The position numbers were made by a program, and so were the translations under genes. A stretch of DNA of 64,000 nucleotides, from assembly GCF_000738775.1 (NCBI RefSeq), contig NZ_JPOC01000029.1, positions 86,479-150,478 of the forward strand, written 5' to 3'. The notes under the pieces were generated by a model that had not been told where the DNA came from, searched no databases, and saw only the letters and a program-made list of their open reading frames with translations. Numbering within the stretch: position 1 is the stretch's first letter; every line of letters starts with the position of its first letter. Origin of the DNA: Prescottella defluvii. Its GTDB lineage: Bacteria > Actinomycetota > Actinomycetes > Mycobacteriales > Mycobacteriaceae. Positions 38,216 to 48,052 of the stretch are shown one piece after another.

Positions 38216-39124
38216 TCATCCCACGAACGTTCCGCCCCGACGCGCGATCGCTTCGGCGCAGTCGTCGCGGATCGCACGGGCACCCGGATCCGGGCTGACG
38301 CCGTCCACCAACATCGCTGCCGCCCACCGCAACGGAAGCAATCCGTGCGCGCCGGCGGCGACGAGGACTCCCTGTGCGGTCTCGAGCGCGAGGTCCGGTT
38401 CGGGCCGTCCGGTCGCCGACGCCGCGAACAGCAGCGCGGACTTGATCCGATGCCGGACGGACGGGCAGTCCGCCGAACGGTCGACTGCCGCCTGCGCGTG
38501 CCCGGTGGCCGCACCGAAGTCTCCGGCCGCCAACGAGATCTCGGCGCTCACCCAGTCCAGCCTGATGTGTTGACGCCACAGCACGTCCGGCTCGGCGACC
38601 GCGGACAGGTATTCGTCGCAGCGGGCGAGCAGCCGACGCCCCAGCGCCAGCCGGCCGCACCCCAGCGCATCGGCGGCCAGACCCGTCAGGGCATCGCAGC
38701 GTGCCTCGTGCAGCCGCCGGTCACGACCGCCGGCCATCCCGACCAGCGCCAGCGCGCTGCCGTCGTATCCGGACGCGAGGGCGTGCCTCCCGAGCTGCCG
38801 CAGCAGGGAGGCCTGCGTGCTGGCAGCGAGCGACGCGATCGCCGGCTCGGTCACCGACATCCGGCGCAGTCGGCCGAGTTCCGCCCGGGCCTGCGCGTAC
38901 CGCCCCTGGCCGCCGAGCGCGACGGCGCGGAGCCAGCGCCCTTCCGGGTCGGGCGGCACCGGCAGCGGATTCCGTCCCGGATCCGAACCGAAGGCAGCGC
39001 CCCTCGGTCCGTTCTGGTCGTTCTGGTCGTTCCGGTCGTTCCGGTCGTTCGGCATCCGGTGATCATGCCACCGCTTCCATCGACGCCATTTCGAATACCG
39101 GTCGCCCCGGTCCGGCACTCTCAT
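38216..39124 (-). CDS. Hypothetical TPR-like protein (Rv3415c position)
   Basis: The 302-residue protein is rich in Ala, Leu and Arg, with regularly spaced helices (GGQGRYAQARAELGRLRR, AASTQASLLRQLGRHALAS, LADALGCGRLALGRRLLARCDEYL), which suggests a TPR-like solenoid. It occupies the place of M. tuberculosis Rv3415c between sigD and whiB3. The start at 39124 has AGGTGG upstream. The N-terminal ~40 residues are basic and contain an NDRNDRNDQNDQN stretch encoded by a 9-base tandem repeat. The function is unknown. Confidence 0.75.
   Translation of the reverse strand: MRVPDRGDRYSKWRRWKRWHDHRMPNDRNDRNDQNDQNGPRGAAFGSDPGRNPLPVPPDPEGRWLRAVALGGQGRYAQARAELGRLRRMSVTEPAIASLAASTQASLLRQLGRHALASGYDGSALALVGMAGGRDRRLHEARCDALTGLAADALGCGRLALGRRLLARCDEYLSAVAEPDVLWRQHIRLDWVSAEISLAAGDFGAATGHAQAAVDRSADCPSVRHRIKSALLFAASATGRPEPDLALETAQGVLVAAGAHGLLPLRWAAAMLVDGVSPDPGARAIRDDCAEAIARRGGTFVG
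39019..39056. repeat. 9-base tandem repeat in the Rv3415c-like gene
   Basis: Four near-identical copies of a TTCTGGTCG/TTCCGGTCG unit encode Asn-Asp-rich repeats near the N-terminus. Confidence 0.8.
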
Positions 39125-39148
39125 TCCACGCCACCTGACGGGCATTGA

Positions 39149-39222
39149 ACTACCCGGGCACTACCCGGGCACTATCCGGGCACTATCCGGGCACTATCCG
39201 GGCGCTACCCGGCACTACCCGG
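39149..39222. repeat. 11-base tandem repeat upstream of the Rv3415c-like gene
   Basis: Five exact-length copies of ACTAYCCGGGC (39149-39203) are followed by two shortened copies to 39222. The 11-base period is about one helical turn. It lies just upstream of a minus-strand start codon and about 450 bases before whiB3. Confidence 0.9.
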
Positions 39223-39376
39223 AAACTTCGCCAACTGGACGCCCGTTTAATTACGTTTGTGCACCATACCGCGGACATCTCGCGGGAACATGATTCAATT
39301 TTGAAGAATAGGTGGCGGCGAGGTTAACGAAAATCGCCGAACAATACTCCGGAGTAACAAGCCGACCCGGGGGATG

Positions 39377-39417
39377 CAGGACGAACGTCCAGGGGTGACA
39401 CAGGACGATCGTCCAGG
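39377..39417. promoter_or_regulatory. Paired palindromes upstream of whiB3
   Basis: CAGGACGAACGTCCAGG (39377-39393) and CAGGACGATCGTCCAGG (39401-39417) are 24 bases apart. Each is centred on the dyad GGACGAnCGTCC; the second is perfect. They look like two sites for one dimeric regulator. Confidence 0.55.
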
Positions 39418-39673
39418 TGAGGGCAGCGCGGCGCCGCACGGGAGCGGTCGACCCCCGCACCGCCACGCAATCACAGGCGCCGTCCCTTGTAAATGTCCAG
39501 GACGTTAATTCTCAGCTCCGGAGATATGTAAATCCCCACTCAGCGTAAGTGTTGACGTGATTTCATATGCCCCTTTACGGTTGCGGGGCGTAACCGATTT
39601 TCATTGCTTCGTCGCCCGGGGGGTGGCGGGCCGCTCGCAGCGTCACCGCGAGCCTGCTGACAGAGGAGTCCTG

Positions 39674-39964
39674 ATGCCTGTTCCGAATCATCTTCCCGGC
39701 CCGAATGCCGATATCTGGGATTGGCAGATGCATGGGCGGTGTCGAGGAGTGGACTCCGCAGTGTTCTTCCACCCGGACGGCGAGCGCGGTCGCGCTCGGG
39801 CCCAGCGGGAGAACCGGGCGAAGGAGATGTGCGGGCACTGCCCCGTGTTGACGCAGTGCCGCAACCATGCGCTGGCGGTGTCCGAGCCGTACGGGATCTG
39901 GGGTGGGATGTCGGAGTCCGAGCGCGAGATGCTCACCCGGCAGTCACGCCGCCGCATCGCCTGA
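39674..39964 (+). CDS. whiB3: WhiB3-type iron-sulfur transcriptional regulator
   Basis: The 96-residue protein has the four [4Fe-4S] cysteines Cys23, Cys53, Cys56 and Cys62, then GIWGG (74-78) and a basic C-terminus ending RQSRRRIA. The segment LPGPNADIWDWQ matches the WhiB3 N-terminus. In mycobacteria WhiB3 senses redox state and NO, binds the primary sigma factor and controls lipid metabolism. ATG 39674 has GAGGAG five bases before it; longer upstream frames lack conservation. It lies beside groEL1 and sigD, as in M. tuberculosis. Confidence 0.95.
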   Translation: MPVPNHLPGPNADIWDWQMHGRCRGVDSAVFFHPDGERGRARAQRENRAKEMCGHCPVLTQCRNHALAVSEPYGIWGGMSESEREMLTRQSRRRIA

Positions 39965-40097
39965 CGGCAAGCGCGTTCACCCGCAGGGAGAACCTGCGAC
40001 ACCTTGCGGCCCGGGGACGACGAGAAATTCGGAGTCCTCGGGCCGGAGGTGTGCGAGGTGTGGCCGAGGGCGCCCGAAAGATGGTCCGGAGATCGAC

Positions 40098-40124
40098 CCA
40101 TCCGTTCCCGACGCGGTGACGAAG
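40098..40124 (+). promoter_or_regulatory. SigK-type promoter before the fasciclin gene
   Basis: CCATCC (40098-40103) and CGAAG (40120-40124) are separated by 16 bases, closely matching the SigK consensus CCATCC-N16/17-CGAAT. It lies 44 bases before the start codon. Confidence 0.65.
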
Positions 40125-40168
40125 CACTCATCGACAGTGCACGGAACCCTCGTCAGGAAGGCAGTCCC

Positions 40169-40837
40169 ATGACCACCAAGACTCCCCGCATCCTCGCCGT
40201 TGCCGCGACCGCGTCGATCGCGCTGCTCGGCCTGAGTGCCTGCTCGTCGGACGACAACTCCAGCGACACGACCTCGAGCACCTCCGCCGCCATGTCGAGC
40301 TCGATGCAGAGCCCGACGTCGGCAATGTCCGGCACCGCCGCACCGGCCGCGAATCTGGTGGGGCCGGGCTGCGCAGAGTACGCAGCCACCGTTCCGGACG
40401 GCCCCGGCTCGGTCGCCGGCATGGCGCAGGATCCGGTCGCGGTCGCGGCGTCGAACAACCCGATTCTGACGACGCTCACCGCCGCGGTGTCCGGCCAGCT
40501 CAACCCCGACGTCAATCTCGTCGACACACTCAACGGCGGCCAGTTCACGGTGTTCGCTCCCACCGACGCGGCCTTCGCGAAGCTGGATCCGGCAACCGTC
40601 GAGACGCTGAAGACCGATGACGCCCTGCTGACGAAGATCCTCACCTACCACGTGGTTCCGGGACAGTTGCCGCCCAGCGAGATCGACGGCACGCATGCGA
40701 CGGTCGAGGGCTCCGACGTCACGGTCACCGGTTCCGGCGACAACCTGAAGGTCGACGAGGCCGGCGTGGTCTGCGGAGGTGTCCAGACCGCGAACGCGAC
40801 CGTCTACCTGATCGACTCGGTCCTGATGCCGAAATAG
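40169..40837 (+). CDS. Fasciclin-domain lipoprotein (MPT83-like)
   Basis: The 222-residue protein has a lipoprotein signal peptide with lipobox LSAC (Cys25), then a Ser/Thr/Met-rich linker (about 26-60). A C-terminal FAS1 domain follows with [14 protein letters not shown] and [11 protein letters not shown]. It is probably anchored outside the cytoplasmic membrane. MPT83/MPT70 of the tuberculosis complex are the known relatives and are controlled by SigK; here sigK follows directly and a SigK-type promoter precedes the gene. ATG 40169 has AGGAAGG upstream. Confidence 0.92.
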   Translation: MTTKTPRILAVAATASIALLGLSACSSDDNSSDTTSSTSAAMSSSMQSPTSAMSGTAAPAANLVGPGCAEYAATVPDGPGSVAGMAQDPVAVAASNNPILTTLTAAVSGQLNPDVNLVDTLNGGQFTVFAPTDAAFAKLDPATVETLKTDDALLTKILTYHVVPGQLPPSEIDGTHATVEGSDVTVTGSGDNLKVDEAGVVCGGVQTANATVYLIDSVLMPK

Positions 40838-40880
40838 TCCCTGGCACGGCGAGTAGACCCGCACAGGGAGGATCCGGCCG

Positions 40881-41546
40881 ATGGAGGCTACGGTAGTCCT
40901 CGATGCAATCGAATGGGGACACGTGAGCTCGGCCGGATCCTCCGGCGGCGATGACGCCTGCCCTGCGGACAACGGGCAGGTGGTCGCGGCGCGCCGCGAC
41001 GAGATGGGTCGCCTGCGAACGCTACTGACGCGAATCGCCGGTGGCGATGCCGAAGCATTCGCGCACTTCTACGACCTGACCGGGCCGCGGGTGTACGGAT
41101 TGGTCCTGCGGGTCCTGCGCGATCCGGGATTCTCGGAGGAAACCACCCAGGAGGTCTACCTCCAGGTGTGGAAGTCCGCCGCCACATTCGATCCCGAACG
41201 CGGCTCGCCACTCTCGTGGCTGATGACGCTCGCCCACCGCCGCGCGGTCGATCGCGTCCGATCGGAGCAGTCGCACACCGACCGCGAGATCGTCTACGAG
41301 ACGACCAACCGCTCGGACGAGTTCGACCAAGTGACCGAAGAGGTCTCGAACCGGTTCGAGCGGCAAGCGGTGATCGACTGCCTCGACGTTCTCACCGAGA
41401 TCCAACGGCAGTCCGTCACCCTCGCCTACTACGGCGGTCGCACCTATCGCGAGGTGGCAACCGAACTCGGTGTGGCGGTGCCGACTGTGAAATCTAGGAT
41501 CCGAGACGGATTGACAAGGCTCAGAGGATGTCTGGGGGTGATATGA
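40881..41546 (+). CDS. sigK: ECF sigma factor SigK
   Basis: The 221-residue ECF sigma factor has region 2 segments FAHFYDLTGPRVYGLVLRVLRD, EETTQEVYLQVW and LSWLMTLAHRRAVDRVRSEQ, which closely resemble SigK. Region 4 is LTEIQRQSVTLAYYGGRTYREVATELGVAVPTVKSRIRDGL. The ATG at 40881 has GGGAGG nine bases upstream; a GTG at 40923 would give 207 residues. RskA, its membrane anti-sigma factor, is encoded one base further on, and the fasciclin gene just before. The cassette is inserted between whiB3 and groEL1, unlike in M. tuberculosis. Confidence 0.92.
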   Translation: MEATVVLDAIEWGHVSSAGSSGGDDACPADNGQVVAARRDEMGRLRTLLTRIAGGDAEAFAHFYDLTGPRVYGLVLRVLRDPGFSEETTQEVYLQVWKSAATFDPERGSPLSWLMTLAHRRAVDRVRSEQSHTDREIVYETTNRSDEFDQVTEEVSNRFERQAVIDCLDVLTEIQRQSVTLAYYGGRTYREVATELGVAVPTVKSRIRDGLTRLRGCLGVI

Positions 41547-41547
41547 C

Positions 41548-42279
41548 ATGGACGACGACTTGATCGAGTGGGCGCACCTGTACGCCCTCCACGCCCTCGA
41601 CGACGAGGACCTGCGTAAGCTCGACGCCCACTTGGCGTCTGCGAACGAGACGACCCGGGCCGAGTTCGACACCGCGGTCCGGCTGGCGCACGAGACGATG
41701 GCCACCGCGAGCTCGCTCGTCGCAGTCACACCGCCTACATCGCTGCGGCACAACCTCTTGCAGGAGGTCGCACGGCGTCAGGTGACACCCGTAAGTGACC
41801 TGGCGGAGAGACGAAGCATCAAGCGTCGCTGGCAGGTCGCCGTCGCCTCGGTGGCGGCAGCCGCAGCGCTGTTGGCCGGTGGCGTGGTGATCGGCCGTCA
41901 GGTCAGTGAGCCGACGCCCGTCCCCGCGGTCACCGCGGTCACCGCGCAGATCCTCGCCGCACCCGACATGCACTCGGTGACAGCCGAGATCCCCGGAGGC
42001 GGCACGGCGACGACGATGTACTCGCAGGAGGCCAACGCGGCGATGCTGGTGATGAACGGCGTCACGCCGCCGAAGCCGGACACCGTCTACCAGATGTGGC
42101 TGGTGCGCGGCGACGAGAGGGTGTCCGCCGGCACGATGGGCCCCGACCAGGTCTCCCCCACCACGACGGCGGTCCTCGAGGGCATCGACGGCGCCACACA
42201 ACTCGGCTTCACGGTGGAACCGGCCGGCGGGTCGACGACCCCGACGGGCGACATGTTCGCATCCATCCCGCTCACCTGA
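41548..42279 (+). CDS. rskA: Anti-sigma-K factor RskA
   Basis: The 243-residue single-pass protein has an N-terminal cytoplasmic anti-sigma domain (IEWAHLYALHALDDEDLRKLDAHLA), a membrane helix at about 95-116, and an extracytoplasmic RskA C-terminal domain (AAMLVMNGVTPPKPDTVYQMWLV). It holds SigK at the membrane until regulated proteolysis. The start is one base after the sigK stop codon. Confidence 0.93.
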   Translation: MDDDLIEWAHLYALHALDDEDLRKLDAHLASANETTRAEFDTAVRLAHETMATASSLVAVTPPTSLRHNLLQEVARRQVTPVSDLAERRSIKRRWQVAVASVAAAAALLAGGVVIGRQVSEPTPVPAVTAVTAQILAAPDMHSVTAEIPGGGTATTMYSQEANAAMLVMNGVTPPKPDTVYQMWLVRGDERVSAGTMGPDQVSPTTTAVLEGIDGATQLGFTVEPAGGSTTPTGDMFASIPLT

Positions 42280-42290
42280 TCTGGAAAGCC

Positions 42291-42324
42291 GAAGACCCCC
42301 GGACCGTGTCGTCCGGGGGTCTTC
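42291..42324. terminator. Terminator between rskA and groEL
   Basis: A perfect 14-base stem (GAAGACCCCCGGAC with its complement at 42311-42324) encloses a six-base loop, 11 bases past the rskA stop codon and between convergent genes. Confidence 0.8.
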
Positions 42325-42358
42325 GACTGTCGGCGTACGCCGAGTAGATCCGAGTGGA

Positions 42359-44366
<2,008 letters not shown>

Positions 44367-44493
44367 GATGAGCCCTCCACTTTCAGGGGTTCGTTGGGCC
44401 CGAGGCTGTTCCTCGGACCACGATCAATTAAGTCACCACAGTGACTCTTCACGTGCCCCGTCGTCGCGGGTGCCGGGACTCGCTCAGCGTCGA

Positions 44494-44520
44494 CTAGCAC
44501 TCTATACATGCGAGTGCCAG
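44494..44520. promoter_or_regulatory. CIRCE element (HrcA operator) before groES-groEL1
   Basis: CTAGCACTC-N9-GAGTGCCAG keeps the CIRCE layout with changes only at the outer positions. Confidence 0.9.
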
Positions 44521-44644
44521 CGCTCAAGGGCAGCGTGCGCTCGGGTCGCACCGGGAAAGACCGATGCGGCGCCGGGCCCGCCGACTGCGCGCTCGGCGGT
44601 CACTACACTGCGCACGGTCGGGCTATTCGGGGGGCGGTGTCGTC

Positions 44645-45628
44645 GTGACCAGATCCAGGGCACTGCGATTGCTTGCAGGCACAGCCGGAGTGGCCGGTCT
44701 GGCAGCCGGCGTCGCCGCACTGACCGCATTCCGCTCGGGCGCCTCCGACAATGTCGTGATCGTGGCAGCCTCCTTCGCACCCCTGCTGCTACTGGCCACC
44801 GTGATCGGGGCGATCGCAACCGCCGTGGCCCGGCAATGGCTGTTGCTCGCTGCGTCCCTCGTCGTCGTCGGGTTCGCCGGCTGGGCGTACGGCCCGCTGT
44901 ATGTCGCGGGCGCGACCGGCGAACCCGCCGTGGACGCGAACGGCCCGTCGATTCGGGTGATGCAGTCCAACATCATGGTGGGTTCCGCCGATCCGGAGGC
45001 CCTGGTGCGGACGGTGCGCGAACGGGACATCGACGTGCTCACCATCCAGGAACTGACCGTCCCCTCCGTCGACGCCCTGAGGGACGCCGGGCTCGAGGAA
45101 CTTCTTCCCCATCAGGTCCTGGCGCCGCACCCGACCGGCGGCGCCGGCGGCGGAATCTACAGCCGACTGCCGTTGTCGAACCACCGTCAGGTCGACGGGA
45201 TGGCCCTGACCAACCTGGTCGTCGAGGTCGACGCCGGCCTGGGACGGCCGGTGATCCTGTACGACGTGCATCCGGTGCCCGCGTACATCGCGCCCGCAGC
45301 CGATTGGACGGAGGACTTCGAGCGACTGCGCGACGACATGGATTCGGCGGCCGCCCACGACAACGTCATCGTCAGCGGCGACTTCAACGCCACCTACTCG
45401 CACCGCAAGTTCCGGGATCTGCGCCGCGGCGGGTACGTCGATGCTGCCGATCGACTGGGCGCCGGGATTCTGCCGACGTACCCCACCGACAAGCGCTACC
45501 CCGCGGTCGTCGGGATCGACCACATCCTCACCAAGGGCGCCACCGCGACGTCACTCGAACGCATCGACGTGGCCGGCTCCGATCACCACGGACTGATCGC
45601 GGACGTGCAACTCACGACCGGATCCTGA
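44645..45628 (+). CDS. Membrane-anchored endonuclease/exonuclease/phosphatase-family protein
   Basis: The 327-residue protein has three N-terminal membrane helices (about 8-30, 38-60, 65-85), followed by an EEP-fold domain. That domain has IRVMQSNIMVG, the catalytic Glu in LTIQELT, YDVHPVP, SGDFNATY (Asp/Asn) and GIDHIL with a terminal SDHHGLI histidine, so all catalytic positions seem intact. The catalytic part is probably outside the membrane. Substrates in this family range from nucleic acids to phospholipids. The GTG at 44645 is chosen; upstream frame sequence lacks conservation. Confidence 0.87.
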   Translation: MTRSRALRLLAGTAGVAGLAAGVAALTAFRSGASDNVVIVAASFAPLLLLATVIGAIATAVARQWLLLAASLVVVGFAGWAYGPLYVAGATGEPAVDANGPSIRVMQSNIMVGSADPEALVRTVRERDIDVLTIQELTVPSVDALRDAGLEELLPHQVLAPHPTGGAGGGIYSRLPLSNHRQVDGMALTNLVVEVDAGLGRPVILYDVHPVPAYIAPAADWTEDFERLRDDMDSAAAHDNVIVSGDFNATYSHRKFRDLRRGGYVDAADRLGAGILPTYPTDKRYPAVVGIDHILTKGATATSLERIDVAGSDHHGLIADVQLTTGS

Positions 45629-45642
45629 GCCGGACCGAGTTG

Positions 45643-46617
45643 CTACGGGCGACCTCCGACGACTCCGCCCGGCGCGAAGGAATCGATCGCCTCGGCGACG
45701 TGCCCGGTGAAGCTGCCACCACCGTGGCCTGCGTCGTCGACGACGACGAGTCTGCTGCCCGGCCATCGGCGAACCAGTTCCCACGCGGTGTCGAGGGGTC
45801 CGGACACGTCGTATCGCCCGTGGACGAGGACGGCAGGGATGTCCGCGAGTTCGCCCATGCCGTCGAGCAATTGACGTTCGGCCAGGAAGCAGTCGTTGCC
45901 CCAGTAGTGGGTCACCAGGCGTGCGAACACCCTCCGGAACGCGGGGTCCCGATATCTGCGGGACGGCGTCCACCCGGGAACCAGGGACACATGGGTGTCC
46001 TCCCACTCGCACCAGCGCAGTGCCGCGTTCTCGCGAACGGCCGGATCGGGGTGGGCGAGCAGTCGCGCGTAGGCGGCGGCCAGATTTCCCTCGCGCTCGC
46101 CCTCCGGTACCGGTTCGATGAACCGCTCCCATTCGCGCGGAAAGACGCGGCGCATGTCGCGGACGACCCACTCGATCTCCCGGCGCCCACCGGAGGTGAT
46201 CGCGCCCAACGCCATCCCGATCACCCGGTCGGGGTGCGCCTGGGCGTAGGCCAGGGCGAGTGTCACACCCCAGGACAACCCGACCACCACCCATCTGTCG
46301 ATTCCGAGATGCACGCGCAGTGCCTCGATGTCGGCGATCAGGTGGTCGGTCGTGTTCGTCGAGAGGTCCGTGGACGGATCGTCGGCGAGTGGCCGACTGC
46401 GCCCGCAACCGCGCTGGTCGAACAGCACCGCGCGGAACACGCTCGGGTCGAAGAACCTGCGCGCACCCAGGGTGCAGCCCGACCCCGGCCCTCCGTGCAG
46501 GTAGACCACCGGCACACCCGCGGCGCTACCGACGGTCTCCCAGTACAGGGAGTGGCCGTCGGAAACGTCGAGATGCCCCGAGTCGTACGGTTCGACCGCT
46601 GGGTACAGAGCAACCAT
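45643..46617 (-). CDS. pip: Proline iminopeptidase
   Basis: The 324-residue alpha/beta hydrolase belongs to peptidase family S33: EPYDSGHLDVSDGHSLYWE, the oxyanion motif HGGPGSG, the nucleophile GLSWGVTLALAYA, VHGRYD (Asp) and DAGHGG (His). It releases N-terminal proline from peptides in the cytoplasm. ATG 46617 matches the usual family start. It is 60 bases downstream of another hydrolase gene on the same strand. Confidence 0.92.
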   Translation of the reverse strand: MVALYPAVEPYDSGHLDVSDGHSLYWETVGSAAGVPVVYLHGGPGSGCTLGARRFFDPSVFRAVLFDQRGCGRSRPLADDPSTDLSTNTTDHLIADIEALRVHLGIDRWVVVGLSWGVTLALAYAQAHPDRVIGMALGAITSGGRREIEWVVRDMRRVFPREWERFIEPVPEGEREGNLAAAYARLLAHPDPAVRENAALRWCEWEDTHVSLVPGWTPSRRYRDPAFRRVFARLVTHYWGNDCFLAERQLLDGMGELADIPAVLVHGRYDVSGPLDTAWELVRRWPGSRLVVVDDAGHGGGSFTGHVAEAIDSFAPGGVVGGRP

Positions 46618-46677
46618 GACGCCGAGTCTTGCAGGTCCCGCGACCTCCGCCGGCAACGTCGGAACCCAGGGCGGATC

Positions 46678-47592
46678 TCAGCTCGGTTCGGCGACTGCGG
46701 TGATCACAGATCTCGCTTCGGTGATCAGCTGGGTGAGCCCGGGTTCTTCGACCGGCCAGTGTCCGCAGTTCTCGAGCAGGACGGACCGAGTGGGCGCGGA
46801 GATGCGGTCGAGGAATCGTCGACTGGCCTGCGGTGGAGTCCATCGATCGGCTGCCGGGTGCAGGAGCGTGACCGGAGCCGCGGTGAACTGCTCGGGGACC
46901 GTGTGTGGGAAGGCGAACCAGTCGGCGAGGAACCCCAACGGGACCCGGACGCCCCCGCCGCGCGGATCGGAGGCGCACAGGCGCGAGAGGTCAGGGTTGT
47001 TGCTCATCCGGTTCATGCGTACGAGCCACTTGATCGGCAGCCGCAGGTTTCCGGCCACCCGGGCGACCGGCGGCAGGAATGTCGGTGCCGCCTCGCCGAC
47101 GAGTCCCCAACGGGCCGCAGCCGAGCGGGCTTCGGGGTCGGCGGTGTCGAGCAGACACGTGGCGAGGACCGCAGCGATCCGACCTGTGCGAGCGGCTACC
47201 TCGTAGGCCATCATGCCGCCCATGCTTGCGCCGAACAGAATCAGTGGCCGCGGGTCACTGTCTCGTTCGGTGTCGACCAGGTCGCAGAGCAGGTCGATCC
47301 AATCCCGGTAGCGGACACGTGCCGGCCGAGGTTCGATCGTCAGTCCGTAGAGGGGCATGTCGGGACAGAGAACCTCGACACCTTCGTCGGCGGCCAGGGA
47401 CGCGAACGACCAGAGCGCCGAGGCATGCCCACCGGCCCCGTGAATCCCCATGACACGCACCGGGGCGTCGGGCCGAGATGCGCGGGCGATGTGGACCCGG
47501 CGCCCGCGCCACTGCCACCACGTCGATTCAGGCTCACGCAGCGTCCCGCGGTAGGGCGCCGGAAGGAATCCGGCGTAGGTCGTCGCGTCCAT
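46678..47592 (-). CDS. Alpha/beta-fold hydrolase
   Basis: The 304-residue hydrolase has the motif IHGAGGHASALW (oxyanion hole), the elbow FGASMGGMMAYEVA with the nucleophile Ser, LLHPAADRWTP with the acid, and ENCGHWPVEEPG with the His. It resembles lysophospholipase-like enzymes with a cap region. ATG 47592 is supported by a GGAG upstream. The substrate is unknown; it probably shares a transcript with pip. Confidence 0.85.
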   Translation of the reverse strand: MDATTYAGFLPAPYRGTLREPESTWWQWRGRRVHIARASRPDAPVRVMGIHGAGGHASALWSFASLAADEGVEVLCPDMPLYGLTIEPRPARVRYRDWIDLLCDLVDTERDSDPRPLILFGASMGGMMAYEVAARTGRIAAVLATCLLDTADPEARSAAARWGLVGEAAPTFLPPVARVAGNLRLPIKWLVRMNRMSNNPDLSRLCASDPRGGGVRVPLGFLADWFAFPHTVPEQFTAAPVTLLHPAADRWTPPQASRRFLDRISAPTRSVLLENCGHWPVEEPGLTQLITEARSVITAVAEPS

Positions 47593-48052
47593 TCCTCGAT
47601 CTCCGCCCTCGTCGTACTGCATCGGCACCACCCGCTCCCCTGGGCCCAGCTCACGCTAGCCGCACTCGACTGACCTGGACAACGTTCACGACTTGCCAAG
47701 AAGCGCAAGTGGCACAACGAATTACGAATCCTCGCCACCCTCACTCGATTGTTCGGGACGCCTGTCCGTGCCCGGATGCCGGCAGCGACCAACTGCGGAT
47801 TCCCGCGAACGAGTCGAACTCGGAGACGCTCGACGACGTGGGCGCCCTCACCTCGCCCGGTGCGGTCGGTGGGCCGTCACACGGGAACGCGTGCAGGATC
47901 GGCGCGTGAAACCGCACGCCCGGCGATGCCCGGGCTGCCGCAGGTCCCGCCGTTCGGACCGCTCTCCGCCCAGAGGGGCCGTCGAGCGACACGGGACCGC
48001 AATCGGCGCCAACCGGGGTCTGCGGCACGAATCGTCCCTTACAGTGGGCGCC
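47593..48052. other. Intergenic region without a recognised gene
   Basis: This 460-base divergent gap keeps high GC, so open frames cross it by chance, but none shows a conserved domain or a ribosome-binding site. A promoter for the metallophosphoesterase gene is at its right end. Otherwise I see nothing specific. Confidence 0.5.
48040..48045 (+). promoter_or_regulatory. -10 box (TACAGT) of a probable leaderless metallophosphoesterase mRNA
   Basis: TACAGT is seven bases before the GTG at 48053, and no Shine-Dalgarno sequence precedes it. Confidence 0.5.

Larger units (their letters stand above)
39125..39673. other. Intergenic region between the Rv3415c-like gene and whiB3
   Basis: This ~550-base divergent gap has no credible gene. 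It contains the 11-base repeats, an AT-rich part (about 39245-39350), two GGACGAnCGTCC palindromes (39379-39414), and further low-GC sequence (39480-39610) likely to hold the whiB3 promoter. No tRNA or riboswitch fold was recognised. Confidence 0.6.

Noticed and set aside
39149..39222. Possible CRISPR array
   Set aside because: The 11-base units are contiguous with no spacers. No cas genes are present anywhere in the window.
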